This document shows positions 15,500-23,900 of a stretch of DNA of 24,426 nt, piece by piece. The stretch is from positions 1-24,426 of the forward strand of contig CAVIHU010000030.1 in assembly GCA_963642705.1 (NCBI GenBank). The letters are read 5' to 3'. Within the stretch, counting starts at the first letter, position 1, and each line of letters begins with the position of its first letter. The stretch is from UBA11524 sp963642705 (GTDB lineage: Bacteria > Bacillota > Clostridia > Christensenellales > Aristaeellaceae). Position numbers and translations under genes: made by a program. The notes beneath the pieces are model-generated. The model made no database searches, was not told where the DNA came from, and saw only the letters and a program-made list of their open reading frames with translations.

Positions 15500-16984
15500 T
15501 TAAGCCCAGGGATTCTCCGTGGGATACGGCAGGGACTTCGGCTGATTCCACGCGATGTCCTGCACGCCGAGGTACTTGAACACCTCGTAGAGGAGCTTTG
15601 CGCAGTGGTCGAATGCGACCGCGCCGTGATGCGGATAGCGCTTCTGAACGAGCACGTGGCGGTAGAAGCGCCCCATTTCCTTGATGGCGAACACGCCGAT
15701 GCCGCCGAAGGAACGCGTCGCGACGGGCAGCACCTCGCCCTCGGCGATGTAGGAGCGGACAACGCCGTCGGAATCGCACTGCAGGCGGTAGAAGGTGATG
15801 GGGCTGGCGGCGATGTCGCCCTCGAGGGTGCCGCGTGTGAAGTCAGGCTCGCTGCCGGCAGGCTCCAGCAGTCGATGCTGAATCAGCTGGTACTTCACTG
15901 CGCGATTATCGCACATCTTGCAGGAAGGCGTGTTGCCGCAGTGGAAGCCCATGAAGGTGTCGGTCAGGGCGTAGTCGAACTTGCCCTTGATGTCCTCGTC
16001 GTAGATGTACTGCGGGACGGAGTTGTTGATGTCCAGCAGGGTGACGGCGTCGCCAGTCACGCAGGCACCGATGTACTCGCTCAGAGCGCCGTAGATGTCC
16101 ACCTCGCAGGCGACCGGAATGCCGCGGGAAGCCAGACGGGAGTTGACATAGCAGGGCTCAAAGCCGAACTGGGACGGGAAGGCAGGCCAGCACTTGTCGG
16201 CGAACACGACGTACTTGCGCGCACCCTTGTGCGCCTCAGCCCAGTCCAGCAGCGTCAGCTCAAACTGCGCCATGCGCTCGCAGAGCTCGGGATAATATTT
16301 GCCTTCGCCCATTTCCTTCGCCATATCTTCGCAGACGGCAGGGATGCGGGCGTCGCCGGCATGCTCCTTATAGGAGACGAGCAGGTCAAGCTCGGAGTTC
16401 TCCTCGATTTCCACGCCCAGCTCGTAAAGACCCTTAATCGGGGCGTTGCAGGCGAAGAAGTCCTGAGGACGCGGTCCAAAGGTGATGACCTTCAGGTTCT
16501 TTACACCGATGATGGCGCGTGCAATCGGGATGAATTCGGCAATCTTGTCCGCCAGCTCATCCGCAGTGCCGATCGGGTACTCCGGAATATAGCCCTTCAG
16601 ATGGCGCATGCCGAGGTTATAGGAGCAGTTCAGCATGCCGCAGTACGCATCGCCGCGGCCGTTGATCATGTCGCCGTCGCCTTCAGCCGCCGCGACAAAC
16701 ATGCAGGGACCGTCAAAGTTCTTGGCGATGAGGGTTTCAGGCGTTTCGGGGCCGAAGTTGCCGAGGAACACGACAGCCGCGTTGCACTCGTTTGCCTTGA
16801 GCTCATCCACAGCCTTGAGCATATCCAGCTCATTCTCGACGGTCGTCTTGATTTCGACGATGTCGAGCTTCTTCTGTCCGCACTTCTCCGCAATCGCGGC
16901 GCGGCGCTTTTCGCTCAGCACAATCGGGAAGCAGTCACGAGAGACCGCAACCAGACCCAGCTTTACCACAGGAATATTCTGCAT
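15500..16984 (-). CDS. L-fucose/L-arabinose isomerase family protein
   Basis: A 494-residue ketol-isomerase-like enzyme of the FucI/AraA superfamily, which interconverts aldose and ketose sugars using a divalent metal. The three metal ligands expected from fucose isomerase are visible: E294 (ACEVDIYGA), D318 (LLDINN) and H460 (VAFDHCAKL). The N-terminal half (LGLVAVSRDCFP, VVFLGNFGPETP) matches the family's Rossmann-like domains. The start at 16984 has a GAGGAGG site 8 bases upstream. It is transcribed alone from a strong promoter. Many relatives in gut Clostridia are annotated only as fucose isomerases, and the true sugar is uncertain; no kinase, aldolase or transporter is adjacent. Confidence 0.88.
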   Translation of the reverse strand: MQNIPVVKLGLVAVSRDCFPIVLSEKRRAAIAEKCGQKKLDIVEIKTTVENELDMLKAVDELKANECNAAVVFLGNFGPETPETLIAKNFDGPCMFVAAAEGDGDMINGRGDAYCGMLNCSYNLGMRHLKGYIPEYPIGTADELADKIAEFIPIARAIIGVKNLKVITFGPRPQDFFACNAPIKGLYELGVEIEENSELDLLVSYKEHAGDARIPAVCEDMAKEMGEGKYYPELCERMAQFELTLLDWAEAHKGARKYVVFADKCWPAFPSQFGFEPCYVNSRLASRGIPVACEVDIYGALSEYIGACVTGDAVTLLDINNSVPQYIYDEDIKGKFDYALTDTFMGFHCGNTPSCKMCDNRAVKYQLIQHRLLEPAGSEPDFTRGTLEGDIAASPITFYRLQCDSDGVVRSYIAEGEVLPVATRSFGGIGVFAIKEMGRFYRHVLVQKRYPHHGAVAFDHCAKLLYEVFKYLGVQDIAWNQPKSLPYPTENPWA

Positions 16985-17032
16985 CAGAAAAACCTCCTCA
17001 ATAATGACTGATTCAGGATGCCTCCTATGCGT

Positions 17033-17061
17033 AGTATAGCGCTTTCAAGAACGTTCGTCAA
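17033..17061 (-). promoter_or_regulatory. Promoter of the isomerase with an overlapping cre/LacI-like site
   Basis: TTGACG (17061-17056), 17-base spacer, TATACT (17038-17033) on the minus strand. Overlapping the spacer and -10 box, 17047-17034 reads TGAAAGCGCTATAC, which matches the catabolite-responsive consensus TGWAANCGNTNWCA at all but the last two bases. Repression by CcpA or another LacI-family regulator is plausible. Confidence 0.65.
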
Positions 17062-17175
17062 GGCATCAGGAAGGCAAATCATGCTCAAAAACAGACGAAT
17101 TATGCACAGATTTTCCATAATAACGGGTCAAGGTGCGGCACCGTTTGACAGGCAAAGCAGGAAAAGAAGGTTGAT

Positions 17176-17225
17176 TGCATGGCAGCGGTTCGGCGGCGAG
17201 CGGAAATCCCCCGAAAAGCTGCAAA
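17176..17225 (+). repeat. Intergenic repeat, diverged copy A
   Basis: TGCATGGCAGCGGTTCGG, then GCGAGCGGAAATCCCCCGAA and GCTGCAAAA, line up with copy C (TGCATTGCG..., GCGACCGCAAAGCCCCCAAA, GCTGCAAGG) with several substitutions. Confidence 0.5.
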
Positions 17226-17295
17226 ACAAACCTGCTGCGGAAAAGTGCATTGCGAAGTGGCTTGGGGGCGACCGCAAAGCCCCAAAGGTCGCAAA
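17226..17295 (+). repeat. Intergenic repeat, copy B
   Basis: About 70 bases starting ACAAACCTGCTGCGGAAA and including GGGGGCGACCGCAAAGCCCC, closely matching copy C 226 bases on. The part GCGACCGCAAAGCCC (17268-17282) is also the inverse, with one mismatch, of 17343-17357. Confidence 0.75.
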
Positions 17296-17342
17296 GGGAA
17301 TCAATTTTGCATTTCCATAGCTGGTTATAGTTGCAATTTCAA

Positions 17343-17357
17343 GGGCTTTCCGGTCGC
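17343..17357 (-). repeat. Intergenic repeat, inverted copy D
   Basis: GGGCTTTCCGGTCGC pairs with 17268-17282 at 14 of 15 positions, and matches the core at 13572-13585 (GGGCTTTCCGATCGC) with one change. Confidence 0.7.
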
Positions 17358-17451
17358 AGACTTCGTCTGATTCTTTCTTGACCCCTTCGGCAGCATACTC
17401 GTTTTGATTTACATAGTTGTGTTGTGGCAAACTATATCAAGAAGCCACATT

Positions 17452-17524
17452 ACAAACCTATTGCGGAAATGTGCATTGCGAAGGGGTTTGGGGGCGACCG
17501 CAAAGCCCCCAAAAGGCTGCAAGG
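17452..17524 (+). repeat. Intergenic repeat, copy C, with a 9-bp hairpin
   Basis: Begins ACAAACCTATTGCGGAAA and contains the perfect hairpin TTTGGGGGC-gaccgcaaa-GCCCCCAAA (17487-17513). It ends 28 bases from the btuD stop codon. There is no T-run on the btuD side, so it does not look like an ordinary intrinsic terminator. Confidence 0.75.
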
Positions 17525-17552
17525 CTTTTCGATGCTTGACAAGTTTTACTTG

Positions 17553-18305
17553 TTACGAGTTCCAAGCTTCATGAAGGGATCGCATCCATCCGATAACATC
17601 CATTCCCCAGGCGCTTTGCAGATGCTCTGCCGTCAGGACATCGGTACATCTGCCGAATATGCCGCGCCCATCCGCCATGAGCAGAGCGTGCGTGCCGAAT
17701 TTCCTTGCCGCAGACAAATCATGCATCACGGACACGACAAGGTGATTTTCCTCCTGCCGCCAGCGGTCAATCAGCTCGTATAGCTCCTGCTGAAAGCCGA
17801 GGTCAAGGTGATTGCCGGGTTCATCGAGCAGGAGCACCTGCGGCTGCTGACAGAGCACCTGTGCCAGCAACACGCGCTGCCGTTCGCCGCCGGAAAGCGT
17901 CAGGATGCTCTGCCGACGCCTGCCGGTCATGTGTACGGTTGCCAGCGCCGATTCAACGGCCGCAAGGCCGCCTTCATCCGTGTGCAGGAAGCTCCGATGC
18001 GCGTAGCGTCCCATCGCGACGACCTCCTCAACGGAGTAGGCGTAGGAAAAGTCGCTGAGCTGGCGCAGCACCGCCATCTGCGAGGCAAGCTCACGCGTGC
18101 TCATCCGCAGGATGCTGCGGTCGTTGAGCGAGATGTTTCCGGTGCAGGGCAGTTCGCGGCTGACGGCGCTCAGCAGCGTTGACTTGCCTGCGCCGTTCGG
18201 TCCGCAAATCATCAGCCATTCGTTTTCATGTACCTCGAAGGACACATCACGGACGATTTCCCTGCGCCCGCGCCGGACAGAGATGTGTTCCGCCCTGAGC
18301 ATCAT
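17553..18305 (-). CDS. btuD: Cobalamin ABC transporter ATP-binding protein (BtuD/FepC family)
   Basis: The cytoplasmic ATPase of the B12 importer. The 250-residue protein shows Walker A GPNGAGKS (35-42), Q-loop Q82, the signature LSGGE (137-141), Walker B LLLDEP (158-163) with GNHLD in place of the usual TNHLD, and an H-loop in VMHDL. The start is the ATG at 18305, which overlaps the btuC stop (ATGA) and has AAGGAGG 8 bases upstream; a much longer in-frame extension inside btuC is an artefact. The family also serves haem and siderophore uptake; the cobalamin assignment rests on the riboswitch at the head of the operon. Confidence 0.92.
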   Translation of the reverse strand: MMLRAEHISVRRGRREIVRDVSFEVHENEWLMICGPNGAGKSTLLSAVSRELPCTGNISLNDRSILRMSTRELASQMAVLRQLSDFSYAYSVEEVVAMGRYAHRSFLHTDEGGLAAVESALATVHMTGRRRQSILTLSGGERQRVLLAQVLCQQPQVLLLDEPGNHLDLGFQQELYELIDRWRQEENHLVVSVMHDLSAARKFGTHALLMADGRGIFGRCTDVLTAEHLQSAWGMDVIGWMRSLHEAWNS

Positions 18306-19333
18306 GCGCTCTTCCTCCTTCTTGATCGCAGAAATATGATGAGAAACGCGAACGCGCCGATGATGGCTGTCACGACGCCGACAGGCAGCACGGCGGGCGC
18401 GGCAATCGTCCGTGCGAGCAGATCCGCCAGCAGCAGAAAAATCGCACCGCCGTAGAGGCTTGCAGGCAGCGTCCGCCGATGGTTTGCGCCGACAATCATC
18501 CGTGCCATATGCGGCATGACCAGCCCGACAAAACCGATGCCGCCGCCGACAGATACGCACATGCCCGTCATCGCGCAGACGCAAATCATCACTGTCAGCT
18601 TGACGCGGCGAACCGGCACCCCGACATGCAGCGCGTACTCCTCGCCCATGCTCATGGCGTTGAGTGAATCAGCATGGAGCAGCAGAGTGACGCCGCATAC
18701 GACCAGCGTGCACAGCAGCGCCAGCGCGTTTTCGCAGCTTGCGGAGGATAGGCTGCCCATCGTCCAGAAGGTGATGGAGCGCAGCTTTTCGCCGGAGAAC
18801 GTGATCAGCAGCGACAGCATGGCAGACACGAACATCGAGAACACAACGCCCAGCAAAATCAGCGTGTTGGTGGACAGGGAGCGGTCGAGGGCGTAGGAGA
18901 GCGCCAGAATTGCCGCGAGCGACACGAACGCGGAGACCATCGCCATGCCGGCCGTGCCGCTCAATGGCAGGAACGGGATCGAAATGCCGCTGAGGATGGC
19001 AATCGCCGCGCCGAGCGAGGCGCCGGAGCTGACGCCGAGCGTCGAGCCGTCCGCCAGCGGATTGCGCAGAAGCCCCTGCATCGCGCAGCCGCCAAGCGAC
19101 AGCATCGCACCCAGCAGCGCCACGCACAGAACGCGCGGCAGACGCGTATACAGGATGATGGAAACGGTCGCACCTGTCTCCTGTGGCAGTCCCTGCAGGG
19201 CGCGGAGCAGCACATCGACCGTTTTGTCCAGCGGTACAGCGACACTGCCGACGCAGATGCACAGCAGAATCGTCAGGACCGTCAGCAGCGCAAGCAGAAG
19301 ATGAATGTAGAGGGGTAAGGAAGTCTTTTTCAT
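18302..19333 (-). CDS. btuC: Cobalamin ABC transporter permease (BtuC/FecCD family)
   Basis: The membrane channel of the importer, 343 residues with about nine or ten hydrophobic helices. FecCD signatures are clear: TRLPRVL, LGGCAMQGLLRNPLADGSTLG, SSGASLGAA, and near the end GGIGFVGLVMPHMARMIVG, which contacts the ATPase. The ATG at 19333 is preferred to the in-frame 19369, since a GGAGAAG site precedes it and the longer form runs into the hairpin. Gap to btuF is 78 bases and holds an attenuator-like hairpin; the 3' end overlaps btuD. Confidence 0.93.
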   Translation of the reverse strand: MKKTSLPLYIHLLLALLTVLTILLCICVGSVAVPLDKTVDVLLRALQGLPQETGATVSIILYTRLPRVLCVALLGAMLSLGGCAMQGLLRNPLADGSTLGVSSGASLGAAIAILSGISIPFLPLSGTAGMAMVSAFVSLAAILALSYALDRSLSTNTLILLGVVFSMFVSAMLSLLITFSGEKLRSITFWTMGSLSSASCENALALLCTLVVCGVTLLLHADSLNAMSMGEEYALHVGVPVRRVKLTVMICVCAMTGMCVSVGGGIGFVGLVMPHMARMIVGANHRRTLPASLYGGAIFLLLADLLARTIAAPAVLPVGVVTAIIGAFAFLIIFLRSRRRKSA

Positions 19334-19353
19334 GCGGTCTTCTCCGAAAACAG

Positions 19354-19395
19354 AAAAGGCTGCCCGCAACCGCAGCTGCGGTGATACGGACAGCC
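19354..19395 (-). terminator. Attenuator-like hairpin between btuF and btuC
   Basis: On the minus strand GGCTGTCCG pairs with CGGGCAGCC (19395-19387 with 19366-19358, one G-U), with an inner palindrome CCGCAGCTGCGG and a following TTTT (19357-19354). It may lower permease and ATPase expression relative to the binding protein. Confidence 0.6.
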
Positions 19396-19411
19396 GGAAG
19401 AATGCGGCTGA

Positions 19412-20344
19412 TCAGGCGGCAGGAACTGCCTCTTCCGCAGGGGCGTCCTCGCCAAGCGCCAGCTCCAGCAGGAACTGCGCCGCTTCGACAAGGCGCGGAC
19501 CCGGGCGCGTCATGGCGTTGTTGTTGCCCAGCACGACGAGGCTGTTTTGTACGGCGGAAATGGTTTCCCAGCCGGTGCGCGAGCAGATTTCCGTCACGCT
19601 GTCCATGTCATTAACGGGATAATCCGTCGTTGTGACGATCAGATCGGGATTCGCCGCGATGACCTGCTCTTCGCTGACGGATACCCAGCCATCCTGGTCA
19701 TGGAAGAGGTTCGTCAGACCGCAGATGGACGCGATTTCATCCATGAACGTGTTCTGACCGGCCGTCCACAGGCCGTAGACAAGCGGGCTGATCTCAAAAT
19801 ACACGGTCTTGCCGGTGACGCCGGCGGCAGCAGCCTGCTCCGCGACAGCATCAAAGCCAGCCTTCATCTCATCGATGAGCGCGGCAGCCTCGGTTTCTTT
19901 GCCGACAAGCTGACCGAGCATCTCGATGGCGGTGTAGACGCCCTCGATGCTCTGCGCGTCGCTGACGATGACCTTCACGCCAGCCTGCTCCAGCGCTTCG
20001 ACCTGCTCCGTGGTCTGGCTCATCTTGCTCATGACGACCGCCTGAGGTTCCAGCGCCAGAATCGCCTCGATGTTCGTTTCGGCGCCGGAATCAACCGCCG
20101 GCACATCCAGGATGCTGTCCGGATAATCCACGTATGCGCCGCGCCCGACGATGGTATCCTGCGCACCGATGGCACAGAGAATCTCAACGTCAGCAGGCTG
20201 CAGCACGACAAGGCGCGTTGCCGGTGCGTCCAGCGTGACCTCACGGTCAGCCATGTCGGTCAGGGCGACGCCTTCCGCCAGAGCAGACGCGCCGAGGAGC
20301 ATCGCCAGCACGAGCAGCAGGGAAAGGAGCTTGTTCATTTTCAT
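19412..20344 (-). CDS. btuF: Cobalamin ABC transporter substrate-binding protein (BtuF/FhuD family)
   Basis: An extracytoplasmic corrinoid-binding protein of the helical-backbone class III fold, 310 residues from the ATG at 20344 (GGAGGGG site 6 bases upstream). Typical blocks are the start of lobe 1 (LTDMADREVTL, RLVVLQPADVEIL), AIGAQDTIVGRG, NIEAILALEPQAVV, and in lobe 2 FEISPLVYGLWTAG, SVSEEQVIAANPDLIV. The signal peptide ends LLGASALAEG and has no cysteine, so this is not a lipoprotein, unlike most such proteins in monoderm Firmicutes. It is the first gene behind the cobalamin riboswitch. The short C-terminal tail (DAPAEEAVPAA) is acidic and disordered-looking. Confidence 0.92.
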   Translation of the reverse strand: MKMNKLLSLLLVLAMLLGASALAEGVALTDMADREVTLDAPATRLVVLQPADVEILCAIGAQDTIVGRGAYVDYPDSILDVPAVDSGAETNIEAILALEPQAVVMSKMSQTTEQVEALEQAGVKVIVSDAQSIEGVYTAIEMLGQLVGKETEAAALIDEMKAGFDAVAEQAAAAGVTGKTVYFEISPLVYGLWTAGQNTFMDEIASICGLTNLFHDQDGWVSVSEEQVIAANPDLIVTTTDYPVNDMDSVTEICSRTGWETISAVQNSLVVLGNNNAMTRPGPRLVEAAQFLLELALGEDAPAEEAVPAA

Positions 20345-20391
20345 GGGGACCCCTCCAAAGGAAAAAATCAAATGAAACAGCGGAGGGAAAC

Positions 20392-20438
20392 AAAAAAAGC
20401 GGCAGCCTAACCGATTCCTTCGGGAAAGACAGTCGCTT
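20392..20438 (-). terminator. Leader terminator of the btu operon (proximal to btuF)
   Basis: Minus-strand AAGCGACTGTCT pairs with AGGCTGCCGCTT with a few mismatches, followed by seven T (20398-20392). It lies between the riboswitch and btuF, where a B12-controlled expression platform is expected. Confidence 0.8.
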
Positions 20439-20467
20439 AAAAACGCCTTACGACCTGCGCAATGCGT
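20438..20467 (-). terminator. Second terminator-like hairpin in the btu leader
   Basis: Minus-strand ACGCATTGC pairs with GTAAGGCGT (two mismatches) around GCAGGTC and is followed by TTTTTAA. It sits directly upstream of the stronger terminator, so the leader has two hairpins in tandem. Confidence 0.55.
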
Positions 20468-20509
20468 AAACTGTTTTCATCCCATCCCCAGGGGATGCGC
20501 TTTCCCGTT

Positions 20510-20707
20510 CACAGGCAGGTCTCCCGGCTTGGCTTCATTCGCAGGAGCGCCTTCCCGGCGGATTTTCCGCCAGTGACCGCGCCGAAAGCCGGCACATGCT
20601 CCTTTGTCCGCTTCACGGTTGCTGGGACAGCGCCGGCCTTGCACCGGCTTCCCATGACCGGCAGACGTTCCCGCGCCTGCCGCCGCGCATCGCTGCGCAC
20701 CTGTGTG
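20510..20707 (-). promoter_or_regulatory. Cobalamin riboswitch
   Basis: The minus strand carries the conserved core of the family: GGGAAGCCGGTGCAAGGCC followed by GCTGTCCCAGCAACCGT (20618-20656 region), the CACTGG and CGGGAAGGCG elements, and the B12 box AGCCGGGAGACCTGCC (20529-20514). A possible closing stem pairs CACAGG near 20706 with CCTGTG near 20510. Binding of a B12 form should promote termination downstream and shut off the importer. Subclass (adenosyl- or aquo/methylcobalamin) is not determined. Confidence 0.93.
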
Positions 20708-20728
20708 GGCTGTTCATTTGTCAGGAAT

Positions 20729-20757
20729 ATTATACATGCGGATGCGGCGGTTGTCAA
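20729..20757 (-). promoter_or_regulatory. Promoter of the btu operon
   Basis: Perfect consensus boxes TTGACA (20757-20752) and TATAAT (20734-20729) with a 17-base spacer on the minus strand, placing the transcript start about 15 bases before the riboswitch. Confidence 0.9.
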
Positions 20758-20921
20758 TCGGCATCACCGCGCACCGCATGCGGAGCCTGTATGCGGATGC
20801 GCTTGCGGCAATCACAAAAGGGAACATGGGAGGGGCTTTGCTCCTCTGTCTGTACCTTGCGGAGTCCGGAGGAAGTGCGGCAGCGAAGGGGCAGAGAGAT
20901 GGGATGAACTCCCCTGACCCA

Positions 20922-20950
20922 TTTTCAAAAGCGCCGCTTTCTGTTATAAT
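20922..20950 (+). promoter_or_regulatory. Promoter of addB
   Basis: TATAAT at 20945-20950 with a poor -35 box TTTTCA at 20922-20927, spacer 17. The stretch 20758-20921 upstream holds no recognisable gene; it contains the palindrome CCGCATGCGG and a small GGAG/CTCC hairpin. Confidence 0.6.
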
Positions 20951-20986
20951 GCAGGCAGAAGAAACCACGGAAGGCAGGGACATGCG

Positions 20987-23900
20987 ATGAGCGAGGTCGA
21001 AATCTGGGGAGCAAGAGCCGGTCAAAGTAAAAATCGGCTTTTTCAGGCGATATTGCAGAGTCGGCATCAGGGAAAACGGGTGCTGCTGATTGTTCCGGAG
21101 CAGTATACGCTTCAGGCGGAGCGCGAGCTGATTGAAGAGCTGTCGCTGCCGGGGCTGCTGGATCTTGACGTGCTGTCGCCGAGCCGCCTCGGACGAAGGA
21201 TTTTCGAGGCGGCGGGTCATTCGCCGCTGCTGCCGCTGAGCGAAACAGGTCGCAGAATGGCGCTTGCGCAGGCGCTGTCAACGGAGCAGGAGGCGCTGCA
21301 TTATTACCGCCGCGTGGCGCTGTCGCCCGGGCTGCCGGAGAAGCTGTCCGTGCTGCTGACGGATTTTCAGCGCGCAGGCGTCACGCCGAAGGAACTGTCT
21401 GATCAGGCGGAGAAGCTGTCCGGCGGTGCGCTGCAGACGAAAATGCGGGATCTTGTCACGCTGTGGGAAACGTATCAGTCGCTGACGGCAGAACGTTTTC
21501 AGGACGCGACGGATCAGCAGCTGGAGATGGTCGACCGTTTGCAGGCGAGCGGACTGATGCAGGATGCCGCAGTATTCGTCTGGCAGTTTGATAGGCTGCC
21601 GCTGCCCTTTTGTCAGCTCCTGTGTGAGGGCGCGAAGGTCTGCGCACGCATGGTGGTTGTCATGACGATGGACGATAAGAATGCACCGGATGGGCATATT
21701 TTTGTTTCGCAGCGGCGCAGCGTGAAGGAACTGACGGCGTGTCTGAAGAAATGCGGCATCAGGTATCAGGAGAAGCAGATGACCAATGAGCCGCGCAATG
21801 TAGATCCTGCGCTTGCGCATCTGGAAAAGCAGCTGTTTTCCGGCGTGACAGAGGTCTATCCGCACAAGACGGATGCCATTTCCGTTCATGCTGCCGCAAA
21901 CCCGTATGCGGAGGCTGTGTATGCCGCGCAGACGCTCAAGCGCTGGCACGACAGCGGCATCGCGTGGCAGCATATGGCAGTGACTGCGGCTGACCTGCAG
22001 CGCATGTCCGGCATTCTGTCCGTCACGCTGCAGCGCGCGGGCATCCCGCATTATCTGGCGCGGAAGGACAGCCCTGTCCGCCATGGGCTTTGCAGGATGC
22101 TGCTCGGTGCGCTGCGGTGCATATCCGGCGGATATCAGCTTGCGGATGTCCTGCAGGCCGCCAAGAGCGGCTTTTCGCCGCTGACGCTGTCCGAGGCGGA
22201 TTCGCTGGAGAATTACGCCGTTGAATACGGTATCGAACGCAAGCGCTGGCTGCTGCCGTTCACAAAGGGGGAACAGGCGGAGGAGATGGAGCAGCTCCGC
22301 GTGAAGCTGATTGCGCCGATTGAGTCGCTTCGCTCGCAGCTGCGCAGCGCGAAGACTGCCGGCGAATCTGTGACCGCCGTTTTCCGCTATCTGGAGGAGG
22401 TCAACGCGTATGACCGGCTGATGGCACGCGAGGAGGAGCTGCTTGCACATCACATGCCGGCAGAGGCGACAAAAAACCGGCAGGTATGGACGCTGTTGAT
22501 GGCGCTGCTTGACCAGCTCTACACGCTGCTGGGCACGCAGAAGGCAAATCAGCGTGATTTGGCGCGGTTCATCGAATCCGGTCTGACCGGCGTGGCGATC
22601 TCGTCGCTGCCGCCTGAGCCGGACACCGTGATGATCGGCGAACCGGGTCACCTGATGACCGGGCGCATTGATGCGATGCTCGTCATGGGCATGCAGGACG
22701 GCGTGCTGGGCAGCACGATGGATTCCCTGCTGACCGAGGCGGAACGGCGCACCATCAGCGCGGGCATGCAGCGCGCCATCGGCATGACGCAGTCGGAAAC
22801 GTCATCTCTGCGCCAATCGGACTTCTACCGGACATTCGCTGTGCCGCGCCGTTTCCTGACGCTGACCTATGCGCAGGGCGGTCAGGACGGCAGTGCACTC
22901 CGTCAGGCGCAGCTGGTGATTGACCTGCTTCATATGTATCCGGAGGTTCAGGAAACAGGCGGCGTGCTGGCGGACGCAGCCGTGCCGCTGTCGCCTGCGA
23001 TGGCGCTTGATGCCCTGCCGCAGCAGCTCCGCCGTTCTATCGACACAAATCAGCCGCTGGAAGCACCGTGGGATGACGTGCTTCGCTGGCTGTACCGCGA
23101 CCCCGAATGGCACGACCGCTGTCAGGCGATTCTCGATGCGCTCGGACGTCAGAATCTGACTGCATACCTGTCGCAGGAGCAGACGCGCAGGCTGTTCACG
23201 CAGGACAAGGTATCCATCAGCCGTCTGGAGGGCTTCGCGCAGTGCCCATACCGACATTTCGTAGATTACGGGCTGAAGCCGGTCATCCGCAAGCCGTATG
23301 CCTTTGACCCGGCAGATGTGGGCGACTTTTACCATGCCGCCATGGAGGGCTACGCCGCTGCGGCATTGCAGGACGCGTCCTTCCCGAATTTCTCGGATGA
23401 CAAAATCCGCGCCGTCATGGACAGTGTCCTTTCGCCGCTGACCGCGTCATGGACGGACGGACCGCTTGGGGATACGCCGAGCCTTCGTCTGCAGGGCGAA
23501 AAGTACCGCCGGACGGTGCAGCGCGCCGCCTGGATGTTCACGCACCACGCGCAGCACAGCCGATTTCATGTCGTTGGCGAGGAGGTTGTGTTCGGCGAGG
23601 AAAACGGATTGCCGCCGGTTGTGCTGACGCTCAGCGACGGCAGACGGGTCGCCCTGCGCGGCAAAATCGACCGAATCGACCGCTGGGAAGGCGACAGCGG
23701 CGTATATCTGCTCGTGTCCGACTACAAGAGCAGCCGCCGCGAAATCGACCCGACACGCCTGTGGTATGGCCTGCAGCTGCAGCTCATGCTCTACCTGCAG
23801 GCGGCCTGCGACGGGCTGGAGGGTCAGCCTGCCGGCGCGTTCTACTTCACGATTCAGGATCCTGTCGTCGATACGGCGGACGTGCAGGAGGCTGCAGAAA

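Larger units (their letters stand above)
17062..17552. other. 491-base intergenic gap made largely of repeats
   Basis: The gap lies between the isomerase promoter and the btuD stop. Its short open frames are proline-, arginine- and cysteine-rich without family resemblance and overlap the repeats, so none is called. It carries three related direct copies and one inverted copy of a GC-rich repeat, plus the GGAATCAATTTT string shared with the gap near 1452. Confidence 0.65.

Noticed and set aside
15488..17011. A 507-codon open frame on the plus strand across the isomerase gene
   Set aside because: It is the mirror of a well-supported metalloenzyme gene with a strong promoter and ribosome site. 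The antisense product is low in complexity (Ala, Val, Arg, His rich) and matches no family; GC-rich coding DNA often leaves the opposite strand open.
17018..17783. Small open frames of 60-120 codons in the gap before btuD
   Set aside because: They consist of translations of the GC-rich repeats; such repeats give similar-looking spurious proteins in many genomes.
20462..20990. Several plus-strand frames, one overlapping the addB start
   Set aside because: They run through the complement of the cobalamin riboswitch and its promoter and have no family resemblance. The overlap with addB is a chance ATGCGATGA.
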